A stretch of 64,000 nt of DNA from JBBQCW01 sp038319025 (GTDB lineage: Bacteria > Actinomycetota > Thermoleophilia > Solirubrobacterales > Solirubrobacteraceae), in NCBI GenBank assembly GCA_038319025.1, contig JBBQCW010000001.1:1-64000 (forward strand), written 5' to 3'. The notes under the pieces are model-generated. The model worked only from the letters and a program-made list of their open reading frames with translations, had not been told where the DNA came from and ran no database searches. The translations under genes were made by a program, and so were the position numbers. This document shows, in pieces, positions 41,396 to 50,103 of the stretch (position 1 is the first letter of the stretch; each line of letters starts with the position of its first letter).

Positions 41396-42724
41396 GTGCT
41401 TGCTGATCGCGCCCGCATATTCGTTCAGGCCGGAGGTGGCGGTGACGGCTGCCTGAGCTTCCGTCGGGAGGCACACGTTCCCCACGGCGGGCCGGACGGT
41501 GGCGATGGTGGGCGCGGCGGCGACGTGATTCTGCTGTGCGACGACTCCATGAGGGATCTGCAGTCGTTCAAGAGGCGGGCGCACTACAAGGCGCCGCGTG
41601 GCGGCCACGGCGAGGGTGCCCAGCGCCACGGTGCCGACGGCGACGACCTCGTGGTGCGGGTGCCTCCCGGAACCCAGGTCACCACCTGGGAAGGCACCGT
41701 TCACGATCTTCTGACGCCGGGTTCTCGCATCCAGGTGGCGCGGGGCGGCTCACCCGGCCGCGGGAATCGGGTGTTCGCCACCGCCACGCGCCAGGCACCG
41801 CGCTTTCGCGAGCGGGGCCTGGTTGGCGAAGAGGGCTGGATCCAACTGGAGCTGAAGCTGCTGGCCGACGTCGGCCTCGTCGGCCTGCCGAACGCGGGCA
41901 AGTCGTCGCTGCTCTCCCGCATGACGCGTGCAACACCCAAGGTGGCGGGCTACCCGTTCACCACCTTGGAGCCCGTGTTGGGCACGCTCGACGACGGCGA
42001 TCGCCAGCTCGTGGTGGCCGACATCCCTGGGCTGATCGAGGGGGCCAGCGGGGGTCTGGGCCTGGGACACGACTTCCTGGCCCACGTCGAGCGGACGCGC
42101 CTACTGGTCCACGTGCTCGACCTCGCCCCGCTGGACGGCAGCGACCCGCTCGAGAACCACGCCGTGATCGAGGCCGAGCTGGCCAGCCACGACCCGCGGC
42201 TCGCGGCGCTCCCGCGCGTGCTCGCCCTCTCCAAATCCGACCTCGTTTCCACCGACGCGGCACTTCAGGCGCAGACCGAGTGGCGTGAGCGGCTCAACCC
42301 GGGCGGCGAGCGGGAGGAGTGGGAGGCCGACACCGGTGACGAGGTGCCCGTGCTGATCACCTCCAGCGCAACTCGCGAAGGGCTCGAGGAGCTCACCCGA
42401 CTGCTGCTGCGTCGCGTGCCGGTCACACCGCCACCCGCACCGGATGAAGCTGACGTGGCCGGTCTGGCCGAGCACCGCACGTTCCGACCGGCCGCCGGCA
42501 AGGGATATTCGGTGTTGCAGGGTGAGGACGACGTCTTCCGGGTCACCGGCGAGGCCGTCGACCGTCTGATCGCGCGCCATGACATCGACAACGAGGACGC
42601 GATGTTGCACGTCGAGCATCGTCTGCGCCGCATGGGCGTGATCCGGGCGTTGGAGGAAGCGGGCTTTGAGTACGGGGACGACGTCGAGATCGGCGGGGTC
42701 TTGTTCGAACTTGACCCTGGCTGA
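41396..42724 (+). CDS. obgE: Obg-family GTPase
   Basis: 442 residues from the GTG at 41396, which gives the standard opening LADRARIFVQAGGGGDGCLS. The glycine-rich Obg fold (HVPHGGPDGGDGGRGGDV, then ARGGSPGRGNRVFATAT) fills 1-155. The G domain follows with G1 GLPNAGKSSLLSRMT, G3 VADIPGLIEGA, G4 ALSKSDL (in place of NKxD) and G5 ITSSATREGLEEL. The C-terminal OCT domain ends GDDVEIGGVLFELDPG. ObgE acts in late 50S assembly and the stringent response. proB follows closely but with its own -10 box. Confidence 0.96.
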   Translation: MLADRARIFVQAGGGGDGCLSFRREAHVPHGGPDGGDGGRGGDVILLCDDSMRDLQSFKRRAHYKAPRGGHGEGAQRHGADGDDLVVRVPPGTQVTTWEGTVHDLLTPGSRIQVARGGSPGRGNRVFATATRQAPRFRERGLVGEEGWIQLELKLLADVGLVGLPNAGKSSLLSRMTRATPKVAGYPFTTLEPVLGTLDDGDRQLVVADIPGLIEGASGGLGLGHDFLAHVERTRLLVHVLDLAPLDGSDPLENHAVIEAELASHDPRLAALPRVLALSKSDLVSTDAALQAQTEWRERLNPGGEREEWEADTGDEVPVLITSSATREGLEELTRLLLRRVPVTPPPAPDEADVAGLAEHRTFRPAAGKGYSVLQGEDDVFRVTGEAVDRLIARHDIDNEDAMLHVEHRLRRMGVIRALEEAGFEYGDDVEIGGVLFELDPG

Positions 42725-42761
42725 GTTGGGGCCGGCCGCCCGACCTGCCCACCCGATCGCC

Positions 42762-42767
42762 TACCCT
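42762..42767 (+). promoter_or_regulatory. Probable -10 box (TACCCT) of proB
   Basis: TACCCT ends 9 nt before the ATG at 42777 with no ribosome binding site between. Confidence 0.45.
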
Positions 42768-42776
42768 CCCGGCACC

Positions 42777-43874
42777 ATGCGCCGCGTCGTCATCAAGCTC
42801 GGTTCGTCCATAGTCGCTGCCGACGACGGATCCGTGCGCGCCGACGTCCTGACGTCGGTCTGCGACGTCGTCGCCGAGCAGCGTGCCGCCGGAGTTGAGG
42901 TGGTGATCGTGACCAGCGGGGCCATCGCCCGCGGCATGCAGGTGATGGGCCTGGGCGCGCGCCCCGTGCAGATCGCCGACCTGCAGGCCGCCAGTGCCGT
43001 CGGGCAGGGCAAGCTCTACCGGGTCTACGACGACCTGCTCCGCGAGCGCGGTGTGACGAGCGCGCAGGTGCTTCTCACCTTCTTCGACGTGAGCGCGCGG
43101 ATGCATTACCTCAACGCCCGTCAGACGCTGCGCACGTTGCTGGACTGGGGCGTGGTGCCGGTCATCAACGAGAACGACACCACCACCACGGACGAGATCT
43201 CCTTCGGCGACAACGACTTCCTCGCGGCTCAGGTGGCGATCCTGGTGGGCGCCGACCTGCTGGTACTACTGACCGAGCCCGAAGGCCTTTTCACCGCCGA
43301 CCCGCGCCGGGATCCCAGCGCCACGCTCGTCCCCCTGGTCGATGATTTCGAGGTGCTCGAGCAGTACGCGATCGGGCACGAGACCTCCGCGCTGGGTTCA
43401 GGCGGGATGCGCTCGAAAGTCGTGGCGGCCGAGATGGCCACGGCGGCAGGCGTCGGCACCGTCGTCTGCAGCGGCCTGCGCGCCGGGGCGCTGGCGCGGG
43501 CGCTGGCGGGCGAAGCGGAGGGGACGACCTTTTCCCCGCGCGAGCCGCGGTACTCCTCCTTCAAGCTGTGGCTCAAGTACGCCAAGCCCTCGCACGGCAA
43601 AGTCGAGGTCGATGCCGGGGCAGCTCGCGCGCTGACCGAGGGCGGCACCTCGTTGCTGCCCGTGGGCGTGGTGGGAGTGCACGGCGGATTTGACGCCGGT
43701 GATGCCGTCGACATCGTGCTGGCCGGCACCGGAACCGCGCTCGGCAAGGGCATCAGCAACTACTCAGCACCCGAGCTACGTCAGGTGATGGGCCTGAAGT
43801 CCGCCGCCGTGCGCGAGGTGCTGCCGCGCGCGACCGACGAGTTCGTGCACCGCGACTACTTCGTCCTGGCCTGA
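42777..43874 (+). CDS. proB: Glutamate 5-kinase
   Basis: 365 residues. The amino-acid kinase domain opens MRRVVIKLGSSIVAADDGSV (ATP site) and has VVIVTSGAIARGMQVMG, PVINENDTTTTDEISFGDND (glutamate and metal site) and ADLLVLLTEPEGLFTADPR. The C-terminal ~90 residues are a PUA domain (VDAGAARALTEGGTSLLPVG). It catalyses the first step of proline synthesis and is normally inhibited by proline through the kinase domain. The ATG at 42777 is chosen because upstream in-frame codons overlap obgE and do not fit the family. proA is 60 bp downstream. Confidence 0.96.
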   Translation: MRRVVIKLGSSIVAADDGSVRADVLTSVCDVVAEQRAAGVEVVIVTSGAIARGMQVMGLGARPVQIADLQAASAVGQGKLYRVYDDLLRERGVTSAQVLLTFFDVSARMHYLNARQTLRTLLDWGVVPVINENDTTTTDEISFGDNDFLAAQVAILVGADLLVLLTEPEGLFTADPRRDPSATLVPLVDDFEVLEQYAIGHETSALGSGGMRSKVVAAEMATAAGVGTVVCSGLRAGALARALAGEAEGTTFSPREPRYSSFKLWLKYAKPSHGKVEVDAGAARALTEGGTSLLPVGVVGVHGGFDAGDAVDIVLAGTGTALGKGISNYSAPELRQVMGLKSAAVREVLPRATDEFVHRDYFVLA

Positions 43875-43921
43875 GCAACCCGCCGAGTCGCCGCAGGCGC
43901 TGCGCAGGCGGTCCGACCGCG

Positions 43922-43927
43922 TACCCT
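43922..43927 (+). promoter_or_regulatory. Probable -10 box (TACCCT) of proA
   Basis: TACCCT ends 7 nt before the ATG at 43935. It is the same hexamer as upstream of proB, so the two pathway genes may share control. Confidence 0.48.
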
Positions 43928-43934
43928 TGCGGGC

Positions 43935-45206
43935 ATGGCCACGACGACCCGATCGGTGACCGACCTCTGCCGCCAGGCGCAGGTGGCCTCGCGCGGCCTC
44001 GCTGCGCTTCCGCGCGCCCTAAAGGATCAGGCGCTGCACGCAATCGCCGATGCGCTGATCGATCGGACCGATGAGATCCTGGCGGCCAACATGCTGGACA
44101 TGGACGCAGGCCGAGCCAACGGACTGGACCCTGCTCTGCTCGACCGTCTGTCGCTGGACGAAGGCCGCGTCGCCGCGATGGCGGAGGGTGTGCGCCAGGT
44201 CGCCGCCCTGGCCGATCCGGTCGGCGAGGTCCTCGACGGCAACCGTCTGGCCAATGGCCTCGACATGCGCCGAATCCGCGTCCCGTTGGGCGTCGTCGGC
44301 GTGGTCTATGAGGCACGGCCGAACGTCACGATCGACGCGGCAGCGCTGGCGCTCAAGTCCGGCAACGCGATCGTTCTGCGTGGCTCCTCCTCGGCGACCC
44401 ACTCCAATGCGGTGCTGGCCACGATCGCCGCCGAGGCGGCGGAAGCGGCAGGCGCGCCGGAAGATTGCATCTCCCTGATCTCCGGTGGTGGCCGTGAGGA
44501 GTTGGCGGAACTGGTCACCCAGGAAGGCGTCGTGGACCTTGTGATCCCCCGCGGCGGCGAGGGCCTGAAGGCGGCACTGAAGGGCGTCGCGACGGTCCCG
44601 GTCATGTACGCCGCATCGGGCAACTGCCACGTGTACGTCGACGCGAGCGCCGACTTGGACGATGCCGAAGCGATCATCCTCAACGCCAAGACCCAGCGGC
44701 CTGGCGTCTGCAACGCCGCCGAAACGCTGCTGGTACACGCGTCCGTCGCCGGCGCCTTCCTGCCCGGGGCTCTGGCCGCGCTGTCACGGGCAGGAGTTGA
44801 ACTTCGCGTGGATGGTCGCGCGCGCGCCGCGGCGGGCGAGAGCGCCCCTGCACTCCTCGACGCGACCGAGGAGGACTGGGATACCGAGTTCCATTCGTTG
44901 ATACTGGCCGTCGGCGTTGTCGATTCCCTAGACGAGGCCATCGATCACATCAACGCTCACGGCAGCGGCCATTCCGACGCGATCGTCACCGAGGACCTGG
45001 CCGCGGCAACTGCGTTCACCGCCGGGGTGGACTCGGCCTGCGTTTACGTGAACGCCTCGACCCGCTTCACAGACGGCTTCGAGTTCGGCATGGGGGCGGA
45101 GATCGGCAACTCCACCCAGAAGCTTCATGCCCGTGGGCCTATAGGTCTGCGCGAGTTGTGCACGTACAAGTACGTGGTGCAGGGCGATGGACACGTGCGT
45201 CCGTGA
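43935..45206 (+). CDS. proA: Gamma-glutamyl phosphate reductase
   Basis: 423 residues, aldehyde-dehydrogenase fold. RIRVPLGVVGVVYEARPNVT is the family hallmark, followed by LKSGNAIVLRGSSSATHSN. The catalytic Cys is in KTQRPGVCNAAETLLVH. The C-terminal GSGHSDAIVTEDLAAATAF and FTDGFEFGMGAEIGNSTQKL complete the match. It reduces the ProB product with NADPH to glutamate semialdehyde, which cyclises toward proline. No proC is in the window. nadD follows 20 bp downstream and is probably co-transcribed. Confidence 0.97.
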   Translation: MATTTRSVTDLCRQAQVASRGLAALPRALKDQALHAIADALIDRTDEILAANMLDMDAGRANGLDPALLDRLSLDEGRVAAMAEGVRQVAALADPVGEVLDGNRLANGLDMRRIRVPLGVVGVVYEARPNVTIDAAALALKSGNAIVLRGSSSATHSNAVLATIAAEAAEAAGAPEDCISLISGGGREELAELVTQEGVVDLVIPRGGEGLKAALKGVATVPVMYAASGNCHVYVDASADLDDAEAIILNAKTQRPGVCNAAETLLVHASVAGAFLPGALAALSRAGVELRVDGRARAAAGESAPALLDATEEDWDTEFHSLILAVGVVDSLDEAIDHINAHGSGHSDAIVTEDLAAATAFTAGVDSACVYVNASTRFTDGFEFGMGAEIGNSTQKLHARGPIGLRELCTYKYVVQGDGHVRP

Positions 45207-45226
45207 GTGTGTGACGGTGCATCGCG

Positions 45227-45841
45227 GTGGCTGACGTCGGCATTCTCGGCGGCACGTTCAACCCGCCGCATATCGGGCATCTGCTGTGCGCCCGCGCGGC
45301 CCTCGACGCGTTCGACCTCGATCGCGTGCTGCTGATGCCCGTGCACACCCCTCCGCACAAGGAGGCCCCAGGGGATCCCGGCGCCTCCGAGCGCGTGGAG
45401 TTGTGTCGCGTCGCGGTGGAGGGGGAGGAACGCATCGTGGTCAGCGACCTCGAGGCCCAGCGCCCGGGGCCGTCCTATACGGCGGCGACCTTGCGAGCGC
45501 TCCGGGAGGGCATGCCGCAGGACGAGTTGACGTTCATCGTAGGCGCAGACATGGCCCTCAACCTGCCCACCTGGCGCGAGCCGGAGGCCGTACTCACCCT
45601 CGCCCGGCTGGCGGTCGCCGAGCGCGGTGGTGCGGCGCAGGGCGACATCGTCGAGCGGCTGGCCTCCATACCTGGCGGCGACCGCGTACGGTTCTTCGAC
45701 ATGCCTCGCCTTGACATCTCCTCCAGCGACATCCGTCGGCGCGTCGCCGCCGGTCGGTCGATCCGCTGGCTCGTCCCGGACGCGGTCGCCGAGCGCATCG
45801 CCCAGCGCGGCCTGTACGCGGAGGTTGCTCGCGATGACTGA
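45227..45841 (+). CDS. nadD: Nicotinate-nucleotide adenylyltransferase
   Basis: 204 residues from a GTG. The nucleotidyltransferase motif VGILGGTFNPPHIGHLLCAR carries the (H/T)xGH element, and the C-terminal DISSSDIRRRVAAGRSIRWL is the ISSTxIR motif. It makes nicotinate adenine dinucleotide for NAD synthesis. Several upstream GTG codons exist, but GTG at 45227 gives the normal N-terminus. rsfS overlaps its end by 8 bp, the usual nadD-rsfS pair. Confidence 0.95.
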   Translation: MADVGILGGTFNPPHIGHLLCARAALDAFDLDRVLLMPVHTPPHKEAPGDPGASERVELCRVAVEGEERIVVSDLEAQRPGPSYTAATLRALREGMPQDELTFIVGADMALNLPTWREPEAVLTLARLAVAERGGAAQGDIVERLASIPGGDRVRFFDMPRLDISSSDIRRRVAAGRSIRWLVPDAVAERIAQRGLYAEVARDD

Positions 45842-46253
45842 CGGCCAGCCGGTCGCGGCCGACATCGCCCCTGAGGCCCTTGCCGATCTGATCGCCGGCT
45901 ACGCGCTCGACAAGAAGGCCGTAGATGTCGTGATCCTCGACCTCCGTGAGGTTTCCGGATACACCGACTTCTTCGTGATCGCCTCCGGTAACTCAGATCG
46001 TCAGGCGAAGGCCATCCACAATGGCGTGGGGGAGGGTCTGAAGAAGGACTACGGCCTCCTGCCGCGCCGGGTAGAGGGTGCCACGGAGGCCAAGTGGATC
46101 CTCATGGACTACCTCGACGTGGTGCTCCACGCGTTCACGCCCGATACGCGGGCGCACTATCGCTTGGAGCAGCTCTGGGGCGATGTGCCGCGGCGGACGC
46201 TGGAACCGGCCGAGGACGCGCCGGACCCGGGCGTCGCCACCACGCCGAACTGA
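45834..46253 (+). CDS. rsfS: Ribosomal silencing factor RsfS
   Basis: 139 residues from the ATG at 45834, inside the nadD end, with GGAGG 9 nt upstream. The core DVVILDLREVSGYTDFFVIA, then SGNSDRQAKAIHNGVGE and EGATEAKWILMDYLDVVLHA, with HYRLEQLWGDVPR at the end, is diagnostic. RsfS binds L14 and blocks subunit joining in starvation. The ~20-residue acidic Pro-rich tail is extra. It ends the unit that contains proA and nadD. A short hairpin follows. Confidence 0.95.
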   Translation: MTDGQPVAADIAPEALADLIAGYALDKKAVDVVILDLREVSGYTDFFVIASGNSDRQAKAIHNGVGEGLKKDYGLLPRRVEGATEAKWILMDYLDVVLHAFTPDTRAHYRLEQLWGDVPRRTLEPAEDAPDPGVATTPN

Positions 46254-46265
46254 GCCGTTCAGCTG

Positions 46266-46281
46266 GGCGACTCCTGTCGCC
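46266..46281 (+). terminator. Short hairpin after rsfS, possible terminator
   Basis: GGCGAC, a TCCT loop and GTCGCC form a perfect 6-bp G+C-rich stem 12 bp after the rsfS stop. There is no T-run after it, so factor-independent termination is uncertain. Confidence 0.35.
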
Positions 46282-46321
46282 TAGCGCGCCCGAGGGCGGC
46301 GGTCGGCATCATGTGGGGGGA

Positions 46322-48910
46322 ATGGTCCAGCCTTACCCACCCCGCTTCGCCCTGGGGCTCGGGGTCGTCCTCATGACGGTTCTGGTTCTGGTGGCGATGT
46401 CGGTCACCCCGCTCGCGCGGGCTGCCGCCCCGCCGGCTCTGACGGCTTCCGTCGTCGGCGAGACGCCCAGCGGAGGCGGTGTGATGCGGTTTCCCCAAGC
46501 TGTCGCGGTGGATCCGCGGACGGGTCAGATCTTCGTGGGCGATCAGTACGGCGGTGCCGTGCAGGTTTACAACAGCGACGGCAGCTTCCGTTACATCATC
46601 GGTGCGCACGCCACCCGGTTGGAACCAGGTCGGATGGGCGTGATCGGCGGAGTTGCCGTCGATCGCAGCGGCCATCTTTACGTGCTGGACGCCGAAAACA
46701 ACCGGGTGCAGATCTTCGCGACTGCGGACGGCAGTTATCTGGGCGGGTTCGGCGACAAAACGGTCTTCGACCTGCTCGGCGGTGTGCGAGTCGATCGCGG
46801 CATCACCGCCGGCGGCATCGCCGTCTGGCAGGCGGGCGTGGGCACCGCCCCGCAGCTTTACGTCGCCGACGATCAGCACAACCGCGTCCTTGAGTACACG
46901 CTCGATCCCGTCGCCCTGACGGTTGTGGGCTCGCCGCGCACCGCCCAGCCCGACCAACCTTTGCGCCTGCCGCAGGGCCTGGCCGTGCACCCGGACGGTA
47001 CGCGCCTGTACGTCGCCGACAATCAGCACCATCAGGTGGTGGAGTTCAGTACATCGACCCTCAAGCAGATCGGTCACGTAGGAACCCAGGGGAGCGGCCC
47101 CGGGCAGTTCCAGGCGCCGTACGACGTTTCGGTCGACAACCGCAAGCCAAATCAGCTCTACGTCGCCGACAACCTCAACGGCCAGGTGGACGTCTTTGAT
47201 GCCGGCACGCTCGCGTACGTCGGCACCTTCGGCGGGGGCGGGCACGGCGTCGGAACGTTCTCGATCGTTCGGTCCGTCGCCGCCCTGACGGCGACCAAGG
47301 GCGGCGGAGTGGTCGTGGCCGATACCGCCAACAACCGCATCCAGGTACTCGACGGTGTCGGGAACGTCACCAACGCGTGGGGTATCCCAGGTCGTGGTGC
47401 CGGTTACGTGTCGCGGGCGCGTGGGGCGGTATTCACGCCTGACGGCGGGATCGCGATCGCCGATACGTTCGACAACCGGGTCGCACTTATGGCGCCCGAC
47501 GGCACGTTCGTTGGCCAGCACGGCAAGGTGAATCAGTACACGGGTTTCGCGACGGCGGGGTCCAGCACCGGCCAGTTCTTGCTGCCTCAGGCCGCCGCTT
47601 TCGACAGCAGCGGCAACCTCTGGGTGGCGGACAGCAACAACAGCCGGATGGTTCAGGTTGATCCCGCCGGCAACGTGGTCTACACGTCGCCCGACGGTGA
47701 GGTCGCCAAACCTCGTGACGTCGCGACCGGTCCGGCCGGGACGGTCTTCGTCGCCGACTCCGGCCACGGCAAAGTTGTCCAGCTTGCGGCGGACGGGAGT
47801 TCGACCACGGTGCGCAGCGGATTGAACGATCCGATGGGCGTGGCGGCGGCGCCCGACGGGACGCCGTACGTGAGCACCGGTCGCCGGATCCTCAACGCCG
47901 TCGACGGCAGCGCGATCGCCCCGCCGCCTGACGACGGCGCGTATTGGGATGGGCCCGGCGGCCTGGCTTTTGGTCCGGACGGCACGCTGTACGTCAGTGA
48001 GCTCCGTCGCGCGACGCCGAACGGCACGCGCGTGCTGCGTGGCACCCCGGCGGGGCCGGGCACGTACTCGTGGGACACGATCGCCACCGAGGGCGCAGGC
48101 CCTGGGCAGGTCATCGATCCCGCCAACATCTCTGTAAGCGCCGACGGTCGCAGCGTGCTGGTGGCGGATGCCGGCAACAACCGGATCCTGCGGTTCGATG
48201 CGCCGGGGGTTTCCTTGCCGGTCACGCAGCGGCTCGACGTTACGATCGCTGGAGGCTTGACGCTCGGCTCGGTCAGCAGCGACCCGGACGGCATCCACTG
48301 CGCGACCGACTGCATGCAGCACTTCGGCACCGGTCGAGTCGTCACGCTCACCGCTGCACCACGAACCGGATCTATCTTCTCGGGCTGGACCGGTGCCTGT
48401 GCGTCGGCGGGGCTCGCGCGTACCTGCACGGTGACGATGGACTCATCACAGACCGCGGGTGCAACCTTCGGCGCGATCCCGCCGCCGCCGGTGCGCATCA
48501 GCGGGCTGTTGCTGACGCCGAGCCACTGGACGCTGTCGCGCCGCGCCGATCGTAAACACCATCGGCGTGCTCGTCTCTCCACCCGGGCCCACATGGCGAT
48601 CCGCCTGACCCAGCCGGCCGCGGTAACGGTCGCGGTGCAGGTGCCGCGGCCAGGTCAGAAGACGGCCGCCGGGTGCGTACCGCTCGTCGGTGGGCAACGG
48701 GCCAAGAAGGGCCAGACCTGCACGCGCTACGCCACGCAGGCTGGGGTCCGGAGGCTGCAACTGATCGCCGGCCGCACATCCGTGACGATGACGCCACACG
48801 TGGCTAGGCGGACGCTGAAGCCCGGCGTCTACCGCCTCGTGGTGGTGGCTACCGACGCAGTGGGCAACGTGGCCACACGATTCACGCGGACCTTCGTGTT
48901 GCGTAAGTAG
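46322..48910 (+). CDS. Secreted NHL-repeat propeller protein
   Basis: 862 residues from the ATG at 46322, preceded by a G-rich site. A signal peptide (~1-35, LMTVLVLVAMSVTPLARAAA) is followed by about twelve NHL-type repeats (~45-640), each with the core GLAV.P.G.LYVAD..NNRVQ.F. That is enough for two six-bladed propellers. Residues ~645-720 form a beta repeat of the InlB-B/Listeria type (TLTAAPRTGSIFSGWTGACA, then CTVTMDSSQTAGATFG). A C-terminal ~130-residue beta domain with paired cysteines (GCVPLVGG, QTCTRY) ends the protein. No sortase or lipid anchor is seen. Propellers of this kind bind proteins or glycans outside the cell. Ligand unknown. Confidence 0.88.
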   Translation: MVQPYPPRFALGLGVVLMTVLVLVAMSVTPLARAAAPPALTASVVGETPSGGGVMRFPQAVAVDPRTGQIFVGDQYGGAVQVYNSDGSFRYIIGAHATRLEPGRMGVIGGVAVDRSGHLYVLDAENNRVQIFATADGSYLGGFGDKTVFDLLGGVRVDRGITAGGIAVWQAGVGTAPQLYVADDQHNRVLEYTLDPVALTVVGSPRTAQPDQPLRLPQGLAVHPDGTRLYVADNQHHQVVEFSTSTLKQIGHVGTQGSGPGQFQAPYDVSVDNRKPNQLYVADNLNGQVDVFDAGTLAYVGTFGGGGHGVGTFSIVRSVAALTATKGGGVVVADTANNRIQVLDGVGNVTNAWGIPGRGAGYVSRARGAVFTPDGGIAIADTFDNRVALMAPDGTFVGQHGKVNQYTGFATAGSSTGQFLLPQAAAFDSSGNLWVADSNNSRMVQVDPAGNVVYTSPDGEVAKPRDVATGPAGTVFVADSGHGKVVQLAADGSSTTVRSGLNDPMGVAAAPDGTPYVSTGRRILNAVDGSAIAPPPDDGAYWDGPGGLAFGPDGTLYVSELRRATPNGTRVLRGTPAGPGTYSWDTIATEGAGPGQVIDPANISVSADGRSVLVADAGNNRILRFDAPGVSLPVTQRLDVTIAGGLTLGSVSSDPDGIHCATDCMQHFGTGRVVTLTAAPRTGSIFSGWTGACASAGLARTCTVTMDSSQTAGATFGAIPPPPVRISGLLLTPSHWTLSRRADRKHHRRARLSTRAHMAIRLTQPAAVTVAVQVPRPGQKTAAGCVPLVGGQRAKKGQTCTRYATQAGVRRLQLIAGRTSVTMTPHVARRTLKPGVYRLVVVATDAVGNVATRFTRTFVLRK

Positions 48911-48939
48911 CGCTGAACGACCGAAGGCCGCCGTTCTCG

Positions 48940-48945
48940 TACGCT
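48940..48945 (+). promoter_or_regulatory. Probable -10 box (TACGCT) of the 296-residue membrane protein gene
   Basis: TACGCT ends 8 nt before the ATG at 48954, with no ribosome binding site between. Confidence 0.47.
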
Positions 48946-48953
48946 CTGGACAC

Positions 48954-49844
48954 ATGGCTCAGGTTTTTCACTCCCGCTCATCGCGGACCTTCGAGCGCCT
49001 GACCAAGACCCTCCGACGGTTCATAACAGCGGTGCGCGAGGGCGATGAGACCATGGCCGCGCAGACCGTGCTCGAGCTGAGCCAGACGCGGAAGATCTTT
49101 GCCCCGCTCGCGTTCGCCGTCGGCGGCATCGCCATGCTGTTCAACGGCGTAAAGCTGCTGTTCTCGAACTGGCGGCTCACACTCGTGCAGATCGTGCCGG
49201 CGATGTGGGTCTGGGCGGCAATGCTCAACCTGAAGGCCCACGCGCTGCACGGCAAGGGGTTTCACCACGTCTTCGGCGCGCTCCTCATCCTCGCAGTGCT
49301 CGCGATAACGGCGATCACCATGGCGAGCTTTTTCCTGAACGCCGTCTTTGGGTTCGCGATCGTCCAACCAGGTCGACCGGAGGTGCGACCGGCGATCGCG
49401 CGCGCTCGCGAGCACCTTCCGATCATCCTCGGTTCAGGCGCGGCGGTCGGGTTCGCCCTCGGGTTCTCGTCGGTCGTCGTGCCCCGCTGGGGCTATCCGT
49501 GGTTCACGTTGTCGGTCGGAGCGGTCGTCGGCGTGATGATGATCGCCTACGTCGCCGTCCCGTCGCGGCTCATCGGAGTGCAACAGACCCGGTCGACCCG
49601 GGACAAGCTCGCCGCGACCGCTGTCGGCGGCGCGATCGGAGCGATCGTCTGCACACCGCCCTACATCCTCGGGCGCCTCGGTTTGCTCATGCTCGCCACA
49701 CCGGCGCTCCTTGTGCCCGGGATCATCTTCATCGCTGTCGGCCTCACCCTCCAGGCCGGCGCGACCGGCGCCGTGAAGGCAGTGAAGATGAGCGCAAAGC
49801 TCGCCGAGCCGGACGCCTTGAAGACGCAGGGCACGGCGAGCTAG
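48954..49844 (+). CDS. Polytopic membrane protein of unknown function
   Basis: 296 residues with a basic N-terminus (~1-45) and about six hydrophobic segments (FAPLAFAVGGIAMLFNGVKL, LVQIVPAMWVWAAMLNL, VFGALLILAVLAITAITMAS, then four more to VPGIIFIAVGLTLQAGATGA). A positively charged loop near 200-215 (QQTRSTRDKLAA) suggests a cytosolic face. I do not recognise a named family. Monocistronic, flanked by the NHL exoprotein gene and the tRNA-Ala terminator. Confidence 0.78.
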   Translation: MAQVFHSRSSRTFERLTKTLRRFITAVREGDETMAAQTVLELSQTRKIFAPLAFAVGGIAMLFNGVKLLFSNWRLTLVQIVPAMWVWAAMLNLKAHALHGKGFHHVFGALLILAVLAITAITMASFFLNAVFGFAIVQPGRPEVRPAIARAREHLPIILGSGAAVGFALGFSSVVVPRWGYPWFTLSVGAVVGVMMIAYVAVPSRLIGVQQTRSTRDKLAATAVGGAIGAIVCTPPYILGRLGLLMLATPALLVPGIIFIAVGLTLQAGATGAVKAVKMSAKLAEPDALKTQGTAS

Positions 49845-49856
49845 CTCGCCACAGAA

Positions 49857-49880
49857 GGACGAACCCCGAAGGGTTCGTCC
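49857..49880 (-). terminator. Strong hairpin terminator after tRNA-Ala, usable from both sides
   Basis: A perfect 10-bp stem GGACGAACCC/GGGTTCGTCC encloses a 4-nt loop that reads UUCG in RNA from the minus strand, an exceptionally stable tetraloop. It is followed by TTCT. It lies between the convergent membrane protein gene and tRNA-Ala, so it can end both transcripts. Confidence 0.75.
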
Positions 49881-49895
49881 AACGGCCTTCGAGAG

Positions 49896-49968
49896 TGGAG
49901 CTGAGGGGGATCGAACCCCTGACCTTTCGGCTGCCAGCCGAACGCTCTCCCAGCTGAGCTACAGCCCC
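49896..49968 (-). tRNA. tRNA-Ala (anticodon GGC)
   Basis: Read on the minus strand, 73 nt starting GGGGCTGTAGCTCAGCTGGG. The acceptor stem GGGGCTG pairs with CAGCTCC (one G-U), the D stem is AGCTC/GAGC, the anticodon loop CTGGCAG lies between TTCGG and CCGAA, and the T arm contains GGTTCGATCC. The discriminator base is A. CCA is not encoded. GGC reads GCC and GCU, the most used alanine codons in this G+C-rich DNA. Confidence 0.97.
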
Positions 49969-50103
49969 AACTAGTGCGACGCCGCCCATCTTACAAGTGC
50001 GCGTGCTTTGAAGTCGTGGGCCGCGAAACCCATGACAGTGATGGTCAACCGGCCCACCGTGGCGCGAGCCGGCCCCGGGGGCCGGCCCAGCGGCCGGCCC
50101 GCC

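Noticed and set aside
46259..48322. 687-codon minus-strand frame opposite the NHL protein gene
   Set aside because: Long only because the repeats keep antisense stops away; the composition is not protein-like.
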